Assembly (NCBI RefSeq): GCF_035920345.1 | Contig: NZ_CP109149.1 | Span: 1,364,001 to 1,428,000, forward strand | DNA from: Nocardia vinacea | Lineage (GTDB): Bacteria; Actinomycetota; Actinomycetes; Mycobacteriales; Mycobacteriaceae | Direction of reading: 5' to 3' | Length of the DNA: 64,000 bases | In this document: positions 53,304-61,599 of the stretch, in pieces | How positions within the stretch are numbered: position 1 is the first letter of the stretch | How the letters are laid out: each line of letters starts with the position of its first letter | Notes under the pieces: generated by a model | The model's database searches: none | Told to the model about the DNA's origin: nothing | The model's input: only the letters and a program-made list of their open reading frames with translations | Made by a program: the position numbers and the translations under genes

Positions 53304-54158
53304 ATGCGATTCGGAATAGTACTGTTCACCAGCGATCGCGGCATCACACCCGCCGCCGCAGCCCAGGCGGCCGAAGAGCGCGGCTTCCGGTCGTTCTTCG
53401 TACCGGAACACACGCACATCCCGGTCAAACGCGAAGCCGCGCATCCCTCGACCGGCGATGCCTCCCTGCCCGATGACCGCTACACCCGCACCCTGGACCC
53501 CTGGGTGTCGCTGGCAATGGCGGCAGCGGTGACCGAGCGCATCGAACTGTCCACCGCCGTCGCCCTTCCGGTGGAGCACGACCCGATCACGCTGGCCAAA
53601 ACTGTCGCGACGCTCGATCATCTTTCCGGCGGCCGCGTCACCCTAGGGGCCGGATTCGGCTGGAACACAGACGAACTCACCGATCACGGAGTACCGCCGA
53701 ACAAGCGGCGCGCCGTATTGCGCGAGTACGTCGAGGCCATGCGGGAGCTGTGGACCCGGGAGGAAGCGAGCTACGACGGCCAGTACGTGAGCTTCGGTCC
53801 CAGCTGGGCCTGGCCCAAACCGATACAGCCCCACATCCCGGTTCTCATCGGCGCCGCCGGTACCGAGAAGACCTTCCAGTGGATCGCGCGCAGCGGTGAC
53901 GGCTGGATCACCACCCCGACCGAAACCGACATCTCCGCCAGACTCGAGCTGTTGCACAAGATCTGGGCCGATGCCGGTCGATCGGGGGCGCCCCGCGTCG
54001 TGGCCCTGGATTTCAAACCGGATCCGGACAAGCTCGCGCGCTGGTCCGCCGAGGGGGTCACGGATGTGCTCTACGGGCTTCCGGATCGATCCACCGAGGA
54101 AGTCCTGCACTATCTCGATCGCCTCAGCGCCAAGCTGGCCGCCTTGGATCTGCCGTAG
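53304..54158 (+). CDS. LLM-class, probably F420-dependent, oxidoreductase
   Basis: The 284-residue TIM-barrel protein starts MRFGIVLFTSDRGITPAAAA. It contains RGFRSFFVPEHTHIP, LDPWVSLAMAAAVTERIELS and DHLSGGRVTLGAGFGWNTDE, markers of the Rv1855c/Rv0953c-like F420-dependent LLM family in mycolate actinobacteria. It uses F420 or FMN to reduce or oxidise an unknown substrate. GAAAGGA lies 10 nt upstream of ATG 53304. It is complete. Confidence 0.9.
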   Translation: MRFGIVLFTSDRGITPAAAAQAAEERGFRSFFVPEHTHIPVKREAAHPSTGDASLPDDRYTRTLDPWVSLAMAAAVTERIELSTAVALPVEHDPITLAKTVATLDHLSGGRVTLGAGFGWNTDELTDHGVPPNKRRAVLREYVEAMRELWTREEASYDGQYVSFGPSWAWPKPIQPHIPVLIGAAGTEKTFQWIARSGDGWITTPTETDISARLELLHKIWADAGRSGAPRVVALDFKPDPDKLARWSAEGVTDVLYGLPDRSTEEVLHYLDRLSAKLAALDLP

Positions 54159-54173
54159 CCGGAAGGCGGTCAT

Positions 54174-54366
54174 TCCGATCGCGGATCCGCTCGCACACGT
54201 TCGCATCCGCGCCGCTCGCCACACCGTATGCGCCCGGATTGCCGATACCGAAGAGCGGCAACGACTCTGGCTCCCTTTGACCGAGTTGTACGCCGATTTC
54301 GATACCTACCAGTCGTGGACGCGGCGCGAGATCCCGGTGGTGATCCTCTCGTGTATGACCCGATGA
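54174..54366 (+). pseudogene. Ddn-type (F420H2-dependent nitroreductase family) C-terminal remnant
   Basis: In frame with the stop at 54364-54366, the sequence reads RHTVCARIADTEERQRLWLP then LTELYADFDTYQSWTRREIP and VVILSCMTR. The TxEERxxLWxxLxxxYxxxxxYQxxTxRxIPVVxL pattern is the end of Ddn/DUF385 deazaflavin-dependent proteins. The N-terminal 80 or so residues are absent; the LLM gene ends just upstream. Confidence 0.7.
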
Positions 54367-54412
54367 CAAGTCCATATCGCTGCGTCGAACGCGCGGCAGT
54401 GAGGAGGCGGAG

Positions 54413-55291
54413 ATGTCCGCAGACAAGAAACTTGCCGGCCGCGGGGCCGTTGTCGTGGGAGGTGGCAGCGGCGTAGGCCTGGCCGTCGCGAGCGCACTGG
54501 CCGCCCACGGCGCGGGCGTCGTGGTCAATTCGCGCAATGCGACGGCGGTGCGCCGAGCGGCCGAAGCCATTGCCCGCAGCGGTGGAAAGGCTTTGGGCAT
54601 ACCGGGTTCCGCGGCGGACGAGGTGGTCGCCGAACAGCTCGTCTCGACCTGTGAGTCGGCCTACGGCGGCATCGATATCCTGGTGAACTGCGCGGGAATC
54701 GCCGAGCCGTTCGGATCATCCATACTGACCGTGACAACCGCCGAGTGGCGTGAGCTTCTCGATTCGCATCTCACGACGGTTTTCAACACCTGCCGCGCGG
54801 CGGCGCCACTGATGGCGGCGCGTGGTGCCGGTTCGATCATCAATACCGGATCGTTCGCCTACCTCGGTGATTACGGGGGTACGGGCTATCCCGCCGGCAA
54901 GGGCGCGGTCGCGAGCCTGACCATGGCAATGGCCGCCGAGCTGAAGGAGTCCGGCGTTCGAGTGAACGCCATCTGCCCGGGGGCGAAGACCCGGCTGTCC
55001 TCCGGCCCCGATTACGAAGCACATATTCGTCAGTTGCACCAGCGGGGCCTGCTCGACGAGATGACCATGCGCGGATCGCTCGAAGCACCGCCACCGGAAT
55101 ACGCCGCCGCGCTCTACCTCTATCTGGCCTCCGAGGCCGCTCGTGCCGTGACCGGTGAGATCTTCATCGCCGCAGGCGGATTCGTCGGCAGGTTCGAACG
55201 CCCGGTGGCGGCGCCGCTGGGTTACCGCGACCATGCGCACGAACAGCCCTGGTCGGTGGAGGAACTGAACCACATGATCGATCGGCGTTGA
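54413..55291 (+). CDS. Short-chain dehydrogenase/reductase
   Basis: The 292-residue SDR has GAVVVGGGSGVGLAVASALA, ILVNCAGIAEPFGS, SIINTGSFAYLGDYGGTGYP (Ser/Tyr) and AGKGAVASLTMAMAAELKES (Lys), plus a C-terminal extension of about 40 residues (RPVAAPLGYRDHAHEQPWSV). GGAGGCGG precedes ATG 54413. The extension and the NCAG variant are seen in SDRs of bile-acid/steroid-type clusters. It is convergent with the truncated fprB. Confidence 0.87.
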   Translation: MSADKKLAGRGAVVVGGGSGVGLAVASALAAHGAGVVVNSRNATAVRRAAEAIARSGGKALGIPGSAADEVVAEQLVSTCESAYGGIDILVNCAGIAEPFGSSILTVTTAEWRELLDSHLTTVFNTCRAAAPLMAARGAGSIINTGSFAYLGDYGGTGYPAGKGAVASLTMAMAAELKESGVRVNAICPGAKTRLSSGPDYEAHIRQLHQRGLLDEMTMRGSLEAPPPEYAAALYLYLASEAARAVTGEIFIAAGGFVGRFERPVAAPLGYRDHAHEQPWSVEELNHMIDRR

Positions 55292-55309
55292 GGCGGCGTC
55301 GGGGCGAGC

Positions 55310-55981
55310 CTCGGTGGCAGAGAAACTTCCGGACAGATCCTCCCCGGGTATGCCCAGACGCCGATCTCCGGATGCGCCGACCGCGTACACGATCGCATGA
55401 CAGTACTCGAGAAGTTCGCGATGCGAGATATCGCTTCCGACATCGACATTCAGGTGGAACCGGACGGAATCGCGTTTGAACGCCGCCCCGAACATATCGG
55501 TGACCCCGCGCGTTTCGGGGTGGTCGGGCGCTACACCGTAGCGGGCCAGGCCCCATGGAGCCGGCAGCCGGTCGAACATCTCGATCTCCACGTGGCCACG
55601 GGAAAGCAGCTGCTCGGCGGCGTAACAGGCGGCGGGGCCGGTGCCGACGATAGCGACACGCAGCGGTCCGCGATCGCGGGGCAGCCGCTGCGTGGTCGCC
55701 GCGGCGATGATCCCGATGTCGAGCGGGTGGTGCCGGAACCAGGCCGCGTTCACCTCTGCGTAGCGGGCCAATTCCGGGGGCAGGTCATCGTCGCCGTAGA
55801 TCGCGTCCACCGGGCAGGCTTCGACGCACGCCCCGCAGTCGATGCAGGTGTCGGGGTCGATGTGCAACATTTCGGCGGTGGCGAAGCCCGGATCGTCCGG
55901 GCGCGGCCGGATGCAGTCGACCGGGCATTCCGTGACGCAACTGGCATCGTTGCAGCAACGCTGCGTGACTATGTAGGCCAT
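55310..55981 (-). pseudogene. fprB: FprB-like ferredoxin/ferredoxin-NADP reductase, C-terminally truncated
   Basis: From ATG 55981 the protein has a 7Fe ferredoxin domain (QRCCNDASCVTECPVDCIRP, DPDTCIDCGACVEACPVDAI) and the start of an adrenodoxin-reductase-like FAD domain (RVAIVGTGPAACYAAEQLLS, FDRLPAPWGLARYGVAPDHP). Similarity ends at GEDLSGSFSATE (about 55310), after some 224 residues; intact FprB is about 560. The frame then runs into antisense of the SDR at 54413. A deletion joined the two genes, removing the NADP-binding part, so it cannot be a working reductase. Confidence 0.85.
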
Positions 55982-56026
55982 GGGCATGTCCTCATGAGAT
56001 AGAAACCGGGAGAGTGGGTTTCGGGA

Positions 56027-56890
56027 TCAGGGATTGCGCAGCCGGTCGTCGTAGCCGCGGCGGGCGTCGCGGTCGACACGGTCGAGGAAGGTGGTGTGCA
56101 CGCCGAGCCGCCTGGCGATGAACTCGCCGAGGGGGCGCGGGGTGAGTTTGTTGAAGGTAGCGAGGACACCCGCTGCGCGGGTCACCGTGACGCGTCGTCG
56201 TGGACGTGCGATGAGCGCGGCAACAGCCGCGGCGACGTCCTCCGGATCGGCCAGCAAGCCGAGCGGAGCGCGGGTCCCCGCGATCAGCTCGGTGCGGGTG
56301 AACGTAGGCAGGACCGCCGAGAATCGGACCCCGCTGTCCCGGTGTTCCAGTCGCATCGCCTCGGTGAATCCGAGCACCGCCTGCTTGCTCGCGCAGTACG
56401 TCCCCAAGCCCGGAGTCGGGTTCTCGCCGGCCAATGAGGCGATGTTCACGATATGGCCCTGTCCGCGCGAAAGCATCCGAGGCAGAGCAAGTTTGGTGCC
56501 GAGCATGACGCCATAGACGTTGATGCCGAGGATACGGCGAGTGATCTCGTCGGACTCCTCGGTGAACCGTCCGACCGGCATGATGCCCGCGTTGTTGATC
56601 AACACATCGATTGGGCCGATGGTGGATTCGACCTTGTCGAGGAATGCCCCGAACGACAGGGCATCGGTGACATCGAGATGGTGCGCGACGACCGGAGTCG
56701 GCTCGGTACCGGCCCGGGCGACCGCGTCGCGGTCGATGTCCCCGACGGCGACATACGACCCGAACCGGGAGAGCTCGTTGGCGATGGCGCGGCCGATGCC
56801 GCGGACCCCACCGGTGATCGCGACGACCTTGCCGTGGTGTGACCGGGAGGCGAGGGCGCGGAATGGAACGAGGTGATGTTTTTCGGACAT
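56027..56890 (-). CDS. Short-chain dehydrogenase/reductase with operator over its start codon
   Basis: The 287-residue SDR has KVVAITGGVRGIGRAIANEL, VLINNAGIMPVGRFTEESDE, VNIASLAGENPTPGLGTYCA and SKQAVLGFTEAMRLEHRDSG, and a C-terminal tail like Rv0068/Rv1245c-type SDRs. ATG 56890 is preferred: it lies in AGACA-CA-TGTCC, 8 nt after TAGTAT, exactly like the two TetR genes. An in-frame ATG at 56914 (again ATGTCCGAA) would lie upstream of that -10. It followed an active fprB before that gene was truncated. Confidence 0.87.
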   Translation of the reverse strand: MSEKHHLVPFRALASRSHHGKVVAITGGVRGIGRAIANELSRFGSYVAVGDIDRDAVARAGTEPTPVVAHHLDVTDALSFGAFLDKVESTIGPIDVLINNAGIMPVGRFTEESDEITRRILGINVYGVMLGTKLALPRMLSRGQGHIVNIASLAGENPTPGLGTYCASKQAVLGFTEAMRLEHRDSGVRFSAVLPTFTRTELIAGTRAPLGLLADPEDVAAAVAALIARPRRRVTVTRAAGVLATFNKLTPRPLGEFIARRLGVHTTFLDRVDRDARRGYDDRLRNP

Positions 56891-56914
56891 GTGTCTGGAT
56901 ACTATTTCGGACAT
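56883..56914 (-). promoter_or_regulatory. Leaderless promoter/operator of the SDR, with a second half-site
   Basis: TAGTAT (56904-56899), CCAGACAC (8 nt), ATGTCCGA from 56890. A second ATGTCCGAA copy begins at 56914, 24 bp upstream. The direct repeat may form part of the operator or reflect duplication. Confidence 0.7.
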
Positions 56915-57010
56915 GGTTCCAGATCAACACCTACGGGCCGTGAATTGCACCCCTCGGCCGGGTGCAGGTTCCGGGTGGGCGCGTGCACATGCCCGGTGTC
57001 CGAGGCTGCG

Positions 57011-57700
57011 TCAGGTCAGCCGCGTAATCACCGCCTCGGCGACGGCGCGGGCGCTGGCAGGGTTCTGTCCTGTGATCAGCCTGCCGTCCTCGACCACATA
57101 CGTGTCGAACGGCTTGTCCGCGAGGCTGTAGTTCGCACCGCGCTTCTTCAGCTCGTCTTGCAAGCTGAACGGAACAGCGTCGGCGCGCTGAGCTGCCTCT
57201 TCCTCCGGCCAGGAGAAGCCAGTGACGTTCTTACCCTCGACCAGCGGATCACCGTTGCCGAGCGTGACCTCCAGCAAAGCGGCTGGACCGTGGCACACCG
57301 CCGACACGATCCGTCCCCTTTCATAGAACCTGGCGGTCAGTGCGGCCAGCTCCGGGCCGCCGAAGTCGAACATGACGCCATGGCCGCCGGTGAAGTAGAT
57401 GGCGTCGTAGTCCTCGACGTCCACGTCGGCCACCGTCTTGGTGTCCGCGAGCAGATTCATGAACTCGCGGTCGGCGTAGCGCTTGCCGGTGCCCAGCTGG
57501 GCGAGCACGTTGCGCGCGAGGCTCTCCGGATCGATCGGCACGTAGCCGCCGGTGGGGCTGGCGATGTCCAGCTCGAACCCGTTGTCCTGGGCATAGTCGT
57601 AGAAGTGTGTCAGCTCACCGAGCCACAGACCGGTGCGCATACCCACCTGTTCGTACTCGCGAGTGTTGGTGACAATGATCAGGATCTTGTCGGTGCTCAT
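57011..57700 (-). CDS. DJ-1/PfpI-family (Hsp31-like) protein
   Basis: The 229-residue protein has the class I glutamine-amidotransferase-like fold with KILIIVTNTREYEQVGMRTG, LDIASPTGGYVPIDPESL, AIYFTGGHGVMFDFGGPELA and nucleophile Cys in IVSAVCHGPAALLEV (elbow CHGP). Members act as glyoxalase III/deglycase-like or chaperone proteins. It is probably co-transcribed with the two small genes upstream (57958 and 58240), under the palindromic operator at 58360. Confidence 0.9.
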   Translation of the reverse strand: MSTDKILIIVTNTREYEQVGMRTGLWLGELTHFYDYAQDNGFELDIASPTGGYVPIDPESLARNVLAQLGTGKRYADREFMNLLADTKTVADVDVEDYDAIYFTGGHGVMFDFGGPELAALTARFYERGRIVSAVCHGPAALLEVTLGNGDPLVEGKNVTGFSWPEEEAAQRADAVPFSLQDELKKRGANYSLADKPFDTYVVEDGRLITGQNPASARAVAEAVITRLT

Positions 57701-57730
57701 ACTGATCTTTCCTCCTGTTCGGTCGGCGGG

Positions 57731-57958
57731 TCACGATCCGCGTTGCCGATATGACGCTGACAGCGATGCTTTCGACATTTCGTTGGCAACAGCGGTGGTG
57801 TGGATCTCGCCGCCATTGACCTTCTCGAACACGAAGGGGGTCCCGGGGTCGATCTCTAGGTGGGTCATGTCGGCGACCGGAATCGGTGTGCCGGTGGGTA
57901 GGTCGGTCTTGTCGCCGGTGGCTACGGTCTCGGCGATGGTCTCGGGCAGGGGTGCCAT
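57731..57958 (-). CDS. Small unknown protein upstream of DJ-1/PfpI gene
   Basis: The 75-residue protein (start MAPLPETIAETVATGDKTDL) is soluble and threonine/proline-rich, with VADMTHLEIDPGTPFVFEKV in the middle. CAGGAGAGAAAAC places a good ribosome binding site before ATG 57958. I recognise no family. It lies 30 nt before the DJ-1 gene. Confidence 0.6.
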   Translation of the reverse strand: MAPLPETIAETVATGDKTDLPTGTPIPVADMTHLEIDPGTPFVFEKVNGGEIHTTAVANEMSKASLSASYRQRGS

Positions 57959-58024
57959 TGTTTTCTCTCCTGACGAGAGTGTGAGAACGCTTCGGTCGGC
58001 CCCGTGGTGTCTCGGTGCTGATGG

Positions 58025-58240
58025 TTACGGCCCCAGGAACAGTCGTTCATAGGGCAGCCGCGGCGGCAAATAGTCGGCGGTATCGCGCACCAATTCGATT
58101 GTGCCCCAAGGCTTACGCCGCCAATCGTGGATGAAATTGCGTACCGCGACCGCGGTGGCGGTGTAGTCGAAGACCATGCCTGCCAGCCAGATCCGCAGGT
58201 GCACATCACCTTCGGACGGGAGCCATCTTTCGATGGTCAC
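58025..58240 (-). CDS. Small unknown conserved-looking protein
   Basis: The 71-residue protein reads VTIERWLPSEGDVHLRIWLA, GMVFDYTATAVAVRNFIHDW, RRKPWGTIELVRDTADYLPP. It has protein-like composition, and GAGGAGG lies 9 nt before GTG 58240. No family is recognised. It may be the first gene of a small unit with 57958 and the DJ-1 gene, downstream of a perfect GATTGTCGACAATC palindrome. Confidence 0.55.
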   Translation of the reverse strand: MTIERWLPSEGDVHLRIWLAGMVFDYTATAVAVRNFIHDWRRKPWGTIELVRDTADYLPPRLPYERLFLGP

Positions 58241-58359
58241 GCCCAATCGCCTCCTCGGGCAATGTGTAATCCTGCAGCGTCCAGTCTTCTTTCGGAGTCC
58301 ATGGGTACCTCGTTCAAGAGTGCAACGGTGTCGATCACACGAGTCGACGGTATATTGAC

Positions 58360-58373
58360 GATTGTCGACAATC
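58360..58373. promoter_or_regulatory. ATTGTCGACAAT palindrome, copy 1
   Basis: GATTGTCGACAATC is a perfect 14-bp palindrome about 120 bp upstream of the small gene at 58240. The same motif lies before the SDR at 61600 and, with one change, before the GMC gene at 62442. TTGTCGACAA-type palindromes are typical of GntR (FadR/VanR) operators. Confidence 0.65.
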
Positions 58374-58650
58374 CTCTGTTTGTGGCAAACTGTCAACCCC
58401 ACGGTGCTCGCGATTCGCTTCGTCGAGAAGAACGCTATCGAACCCAGGTGGTGGAACCGCGTTCGCTGGACGAGCAGCGTCCATAGTTCAGGGAGTACGG
58501 GCGGCGGCGCTCGCGCGGAGCAGTCCGGTGAAAGTGGAAAACTGGCCGATCTGCGGTCGTTGTAGTCGGCGACCGAGGTTGTTGTCGCGGCGTCGGATCG
58601 TGCACTGCGGCGGCTTCGAGCTACCTACGTGCCGACGGCCGTCGGTCCTG
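58374..58650. other. Gene-free stretch between palindrome and hairpin
   Basis: No gene or clear signal was recognised apart from the palindrome at the left and the strong hairpin at 58651-58679. Confidence 0.4.
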
Positions 58651-58679
58651 CCAGGCCCGCACGACGCGGGCCTGGCAGC
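58651..58679. terminator. Perfect 12-bp hairpin downstream of the secreted-protein gene
   Basis: TGCCAGGCCCGC (58651-58662), loop ACGAC, GCGGGCCTGGCA (58668-58679). It lies 62 bp after the stop of the minus-strand gene at 58741. There is no T tract, but the stem is very GC-rich. Confidence 0.65.
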
Positions 58680-58740
58680 GCGTGCCAGCTGTCTGGCTCG
58701 CGTATTCGCCGGTAGGCGGTCTGAAACCGGCGTCAGCGGA

Positions 58741-59424
58741 TCATGCGGGTAATGCGGCGCCGACCACGGCGCCGATTCCCGCGCCGACCGCTCCGCCGGC
58801 GATGGTTCCGGCTTGGATGAAGGTCACTCCGACCGTGATGCAGCCGACGATCGCGCCGGGGATGGCCAAGATCCCGGCGGTCGGGGCGCCGACGGCGGCA
58901 CCTGTACCGAGTGCACCGAGTGCGCAGCCTGCGGCGAACCCGATCGCACCACCCACGGCCGCCCCTATCACGGTGCCCAACGAAATGGCTCCCGGAATAT
59001 CCCGGCGCGCGGGTTCGCTGGCCGGCGCGCTGATCGCTGTCGCCTTCGCGGCCACCGGCTCTTCGGCGGGAACCGGCGATACCGGGGCGAGGCCGAGCGC
59101 CGCCGACTGGCCCTGATCAGCAGTCAAACGCAGAGTGTTGCCAGCGATATCCGCGGTGAACGGGATCGACCGATCGGCCAGCTTGAAAGTGAGCGGCACC
59201 CGCAGGACGACCGTCCCGGCCGCGTTGGTGAGTTCGATCGCATCGCCCACATGCCGGAAACCCCCGGAACTGACCTGGGTGACGACCGTGGCGCCCTCGA
59301 CGTGGGTATTCCAGTCGATTTGTGCGTCCGGAGCCGCGGTGGCGGAGCCGGTGCCGGTCACCAATGTCGCCAGCACGGCGACGCCGGTCAGCGCCGACGC
59401 AAGTGACATTCGAACATGACGCAT
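58741..59424 (-). CDS. Secreted protein with glycine-zipper C-terminus, paralog of 475-987
   Basis: The 227-residue protein has a signal peptide (MSLASALTGVAVLATLVTGT, GSATA-A), a beta-rich domain (HVEGATVVTQVSSGGFRHVG, SIPFTADIAGNTLRLTADQG) and a long hydrophobic Gly/Ala region (ISLGTVIGAAVGGAIGFAAG, CALGALGTGAAVGAPTAGIL). The layout matches the protein at 475-987. Function is unknown; the C-terminus could insert into a membrane. ATG 59424 is used; an in-frame ATG at 59439 is possible. Confidence 0.75.
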   Translation of the reverse strand: MRHVRMSLASALTGVAVLATLVTGTGSATAAPDAQIDWNTHVEGATVVTQVSSGGFRHVGDAIELTNAAGTVVLRVPLTFKLADRSIPFTADIAGNTLRLTADQGQSAALGLAPVSPVPAEEPVAAKATAISAPASEPARRDIPGAISLGTVIGAAVGGAIGFAAGCALGALGTGAAVGAPTAGILAIPGAIVGCITVGVTFIQAGTIAGGAVGAGIGAVVGAALPA

Positions 59425-59471
59425 TACTTGTACTCCCATTCAGGTGGCGAGCCGACAGGGCTCAGTAGCTT

Positions 59472-59491
59472 GTCCGAAGCGCTTGGGCTGC
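59472..59491 (+). repeat. Copy 2 of a 20-bp exact dispersed repeat
   Basis: GTCCGAAGCGCTTGGGCTGC is identical to 16947-16966. It lies about 50 bp upstream of the secreted-protein gene, in a 367-bp gene-free stretch (59425-59791) with no other feature recognised. Confidence 0.65.
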
Positions 59492-59791
59492 ATACCGATT
59501 GGAGTTGCGCTAGCCGGCAACTACAGCCGTTCGAGTCGACATGGTTCGGATTGTCTTCGATGAATCGGAACGCCATTCACATGGCGCGCAGCCGAGATGT
59601 AGGTAACCACCGCGACAGACCGCGCACTGGGCGGGCAAACTCGAATGGCCGCAACGCGCACAACTACGTCCGAACAGCCCCCCCGACCGGGTGCCGACCT
59701 TGATAAACCGCCGAGGAGAACGAAACTCAGTGGGCGTGATCGGCCCATCGCCGCGAACGGAACCGGCGACAATCTGCCAGGATGTCGCATC

Positions 59792-60154
59792 ATGTATCTA
59801 TCCGCTCAAATTCTCGCCGGCCTGATCGCCGCTCTGCACGGCTACATCCTGGTGCTCGAAATGTTTCTCTGGACGACACCGCGCGTCCGTCGAATATTCG
59901 GTGTCAGCGCCGAACTCGCCGACCAGACCAAGGCCATGGCTGCCAATCAGGGCCTCTACAACGGTTTCCTCGCAGCAGGTTTGGTGTGGGGTTTGGTCGC
60001 GTCGAGACCGACCGGCTCCGCGGCACTCATCTTCTTTCTGCTCTGCGTCGCGATCGCCGGCTGCTACGGCGGCTTCACGGTCTCCCGCCGAATCGTGCTG
60101 ATCCAGACCGCACCGGCCGTACTCGCCCTGGCTTTGTTGCTTGCCGGACGTTGA
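59792..60154 (+). CDS. DUF1304 family membrane protein
   Basis: The 120-residue protein has four hydrophobic helices and the DUF1304 signatures HGYILVLEMFLWTTPRVRRI (helix 1 end, conserved E-x-WT) and ANQGLYNGFLAAGLVWGLVA (conserved NQGxYNGFLA). Function unknown. It is complete and stands alone, convergent with the esterase gene. Confidence 0.9.
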   Translation: MYLSAQILAGLIAALHGYILVLEMFLWTTPRVRRIFGVSAELADQTKAMAANQGLYNGFLAAGLVWGLVASRPTGSAALIFFLLCVAIAGCYGGFTVSRRIVLIQTAPAVLALALLLAGR

Positions 60155-60212
60155 TCCTCGGTGCCGAAAGATGTTGCGCCAGATGGCTCGGGTGCTTCGG
60201 TATTCGAGCCGG

Positions 60213-61265
60213 TCAGCCCGGAAGTGGGTGAGTACGGAAAAAGTCCCAGATCACGTCGTTGGCGTTGATCGAGGTGGTGTTGTTGCCCACGACCAGGGGT
60301 GGATACAGCAGCGATGTGCTGCCTGGCCAGATGTGACCGCCGCCGATGATCGAGTACAGCTGGACGGTGGCGTCGGCGGGACACGGATATTCCCGTAGGA
60401 CGACATCGGGGGCGATGCGTCGCTCGGTCGCCTCGGTTTCGCAGCCGTTGCGCCGAGCCCAGGCCGCAGCATCGTCCGGAATGCTCTGCGGGCCGGGGCC
60501 GTTGCGCGTGGTCGCGTCCGGCTGATCCGGACCGGGCGAACTCGAGCCATTAGCAGACGGCAGCCAGCGGACCAGCGGACCAGCGCCTCCGGTGTAGGCG
60601 ACGATAGGGTCGGCGGTGCCGTGGAACGCGAGTACGGGAACCGGTCGTGTCGTCCGACACCACGCGAAATCCTGCAACCCGGCTACTGCGGCAATGGCCG
60701 CGATCCGATCGGAGAGTTGGCACGCCAGTGAGGAGCTTGCGAAAGCACCCATCGATAGTCCCGTGACGTAGATCTGCAGCCGGTCCACGCATAACGTCGA
60801 CTCCACGTGAGTGAGCAGATCCGACAGGTACCGCATATCTCGGCTGCCTTCTCCGAAATCCCACTGGGGCAGGGCCAATTCGTCGAGCTGTGGGGTGATG
60901 GTCACGTAACCCTTCAGGTAGCCGAATGGGGCTAGCGCGGTCCCGTAGTGCGCGACGATGGCCGGTTCGAGGTAGCCGTGCAAGTTGAGCACCAGTGGGA
61001 GCGGATGGTCGGCCCCCGGCGGGACGTCCTGGATGTAGCTTCCCACCGCGCCCTCTGCCGCGAAATTGAGCGTCGAATTGCCTACCGGCCGTGGCGTTTC
61101 CGTACACCCGGCGGATGGCACCGGCTCGGGTGCCTGTCCGTACGCGGTCGTGTCGACGACCGCGACAGCAGCAGCGAAGACGGCGATCACCGCGAGGCCG
61201 ATAATGCTTCGGAAGAGCAGTGGTGATCCCTGGCTGCGTGCAGTGGATATGAAATTGTTGAGCAT
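60213..61265 (-). CDS. Secreted or anchored PHB-depolymerase/feruloyl-esterase-like alpha/beta hydrolase
   Basis: The 350-residue protein has an N-terminal hydrophobic segment (SIIGLAVIAVFAAAVAVVDT) that is a signal or anchor. An LpqC/esterase-PHB-type domain follows: PLVLNLHGYLEPA, nucleophile elbow VTGLSMGAFASSSLACQL, acid in FHGTADPIVAY, and His in IGGGHIWPGS. It likely cleaves an extracellular ester. A GTG start at 61283 is also possible. Confidence 0.85.
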   Translation of the reverse strand: MLNNFISTARSQGSPLLFRSIIGLAVIAVFAAAVAVVDTTAYGQAPEPVPSAGCTETPRPVGNSTLNFAAEGAVGSYIQDVPPGADHPLPLVLNLHGYLEPAIVAHYGTALAPFGYLKGYVTITPQLDELALPQWDFGEGSRDMRYLSDLLTHVESTLCVDRLQIYVTGLSMGAFASSSLACQLSDRIAAIAAVAGLQDFAWCRTTRPVPVLAFHGTADPIVAYTGGAGPLVRWLPSANGSSSPGPDQPDATTRNGPGPQSIPDDAAAWARRNGCETEATERRIAPDVVLREYPCPADATVQLYSIIGGGHIWPGSTSLLYPPLVVGNNTTSINANDVIWDFFRTHPLPG

Positions 61266-61539
61266 CTCGGCAGATTTGCACACCGTGGCCGATCAGTTGT
61301 CGGTAATGCGCCCTTTGTCGTCATTCGGCCACGCGAGCGCTGCATGTCACTTCGAGTCGCTACCGAGATGGTCCTGGTAGACGCAGGTATTCGCACCTAC
61401 TCGTCCGCCGTGGGATGTAAGTGGGCTCGACGGCAACACCGCCGCTCCTACAGTCGCCGACTGGTCGCAGCCGGAAAGTCACGGTGGACATCGGCGGCCC
61501 TTGATTTCCCGGACCGAGACAGGCACACTGATTCAGTCG
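61266..61539. other. Intergenic stretch between esterase and SDR
   Basis: No gene is recognised here. The stretch contains divergent promoters for the esterase and the SDR at 61600; the only clear site is the palindrome at 61540-61551. Confidence 0.4.
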
Positions 61540-61551
61540 ATTGTCGACAAT
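61540..61551. promoter_or_regulatory. ATTGTCGACAAT palindrome, copy 2
   Basis: A perfect 12-bp palindrome 48 bp upstream of the SDR start codon at 61600, close to an AT-rich TAACCAATAT element that may be a -10 region. It matches copy 1 at 58360 over all 12 bases. Confidence 0.7.
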
Positions 61552-61599
61552 AACCAATATGCACTGTGTGTGCTCAGTCCAGAAGGAGATGCGGCGTCA

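Noticed and set aside
54716..55310. Continuation of the FprB frame to 54716
   Set aside because: After 55310 the residues have no FprB similarity and are antisense to the intact SDR gene.
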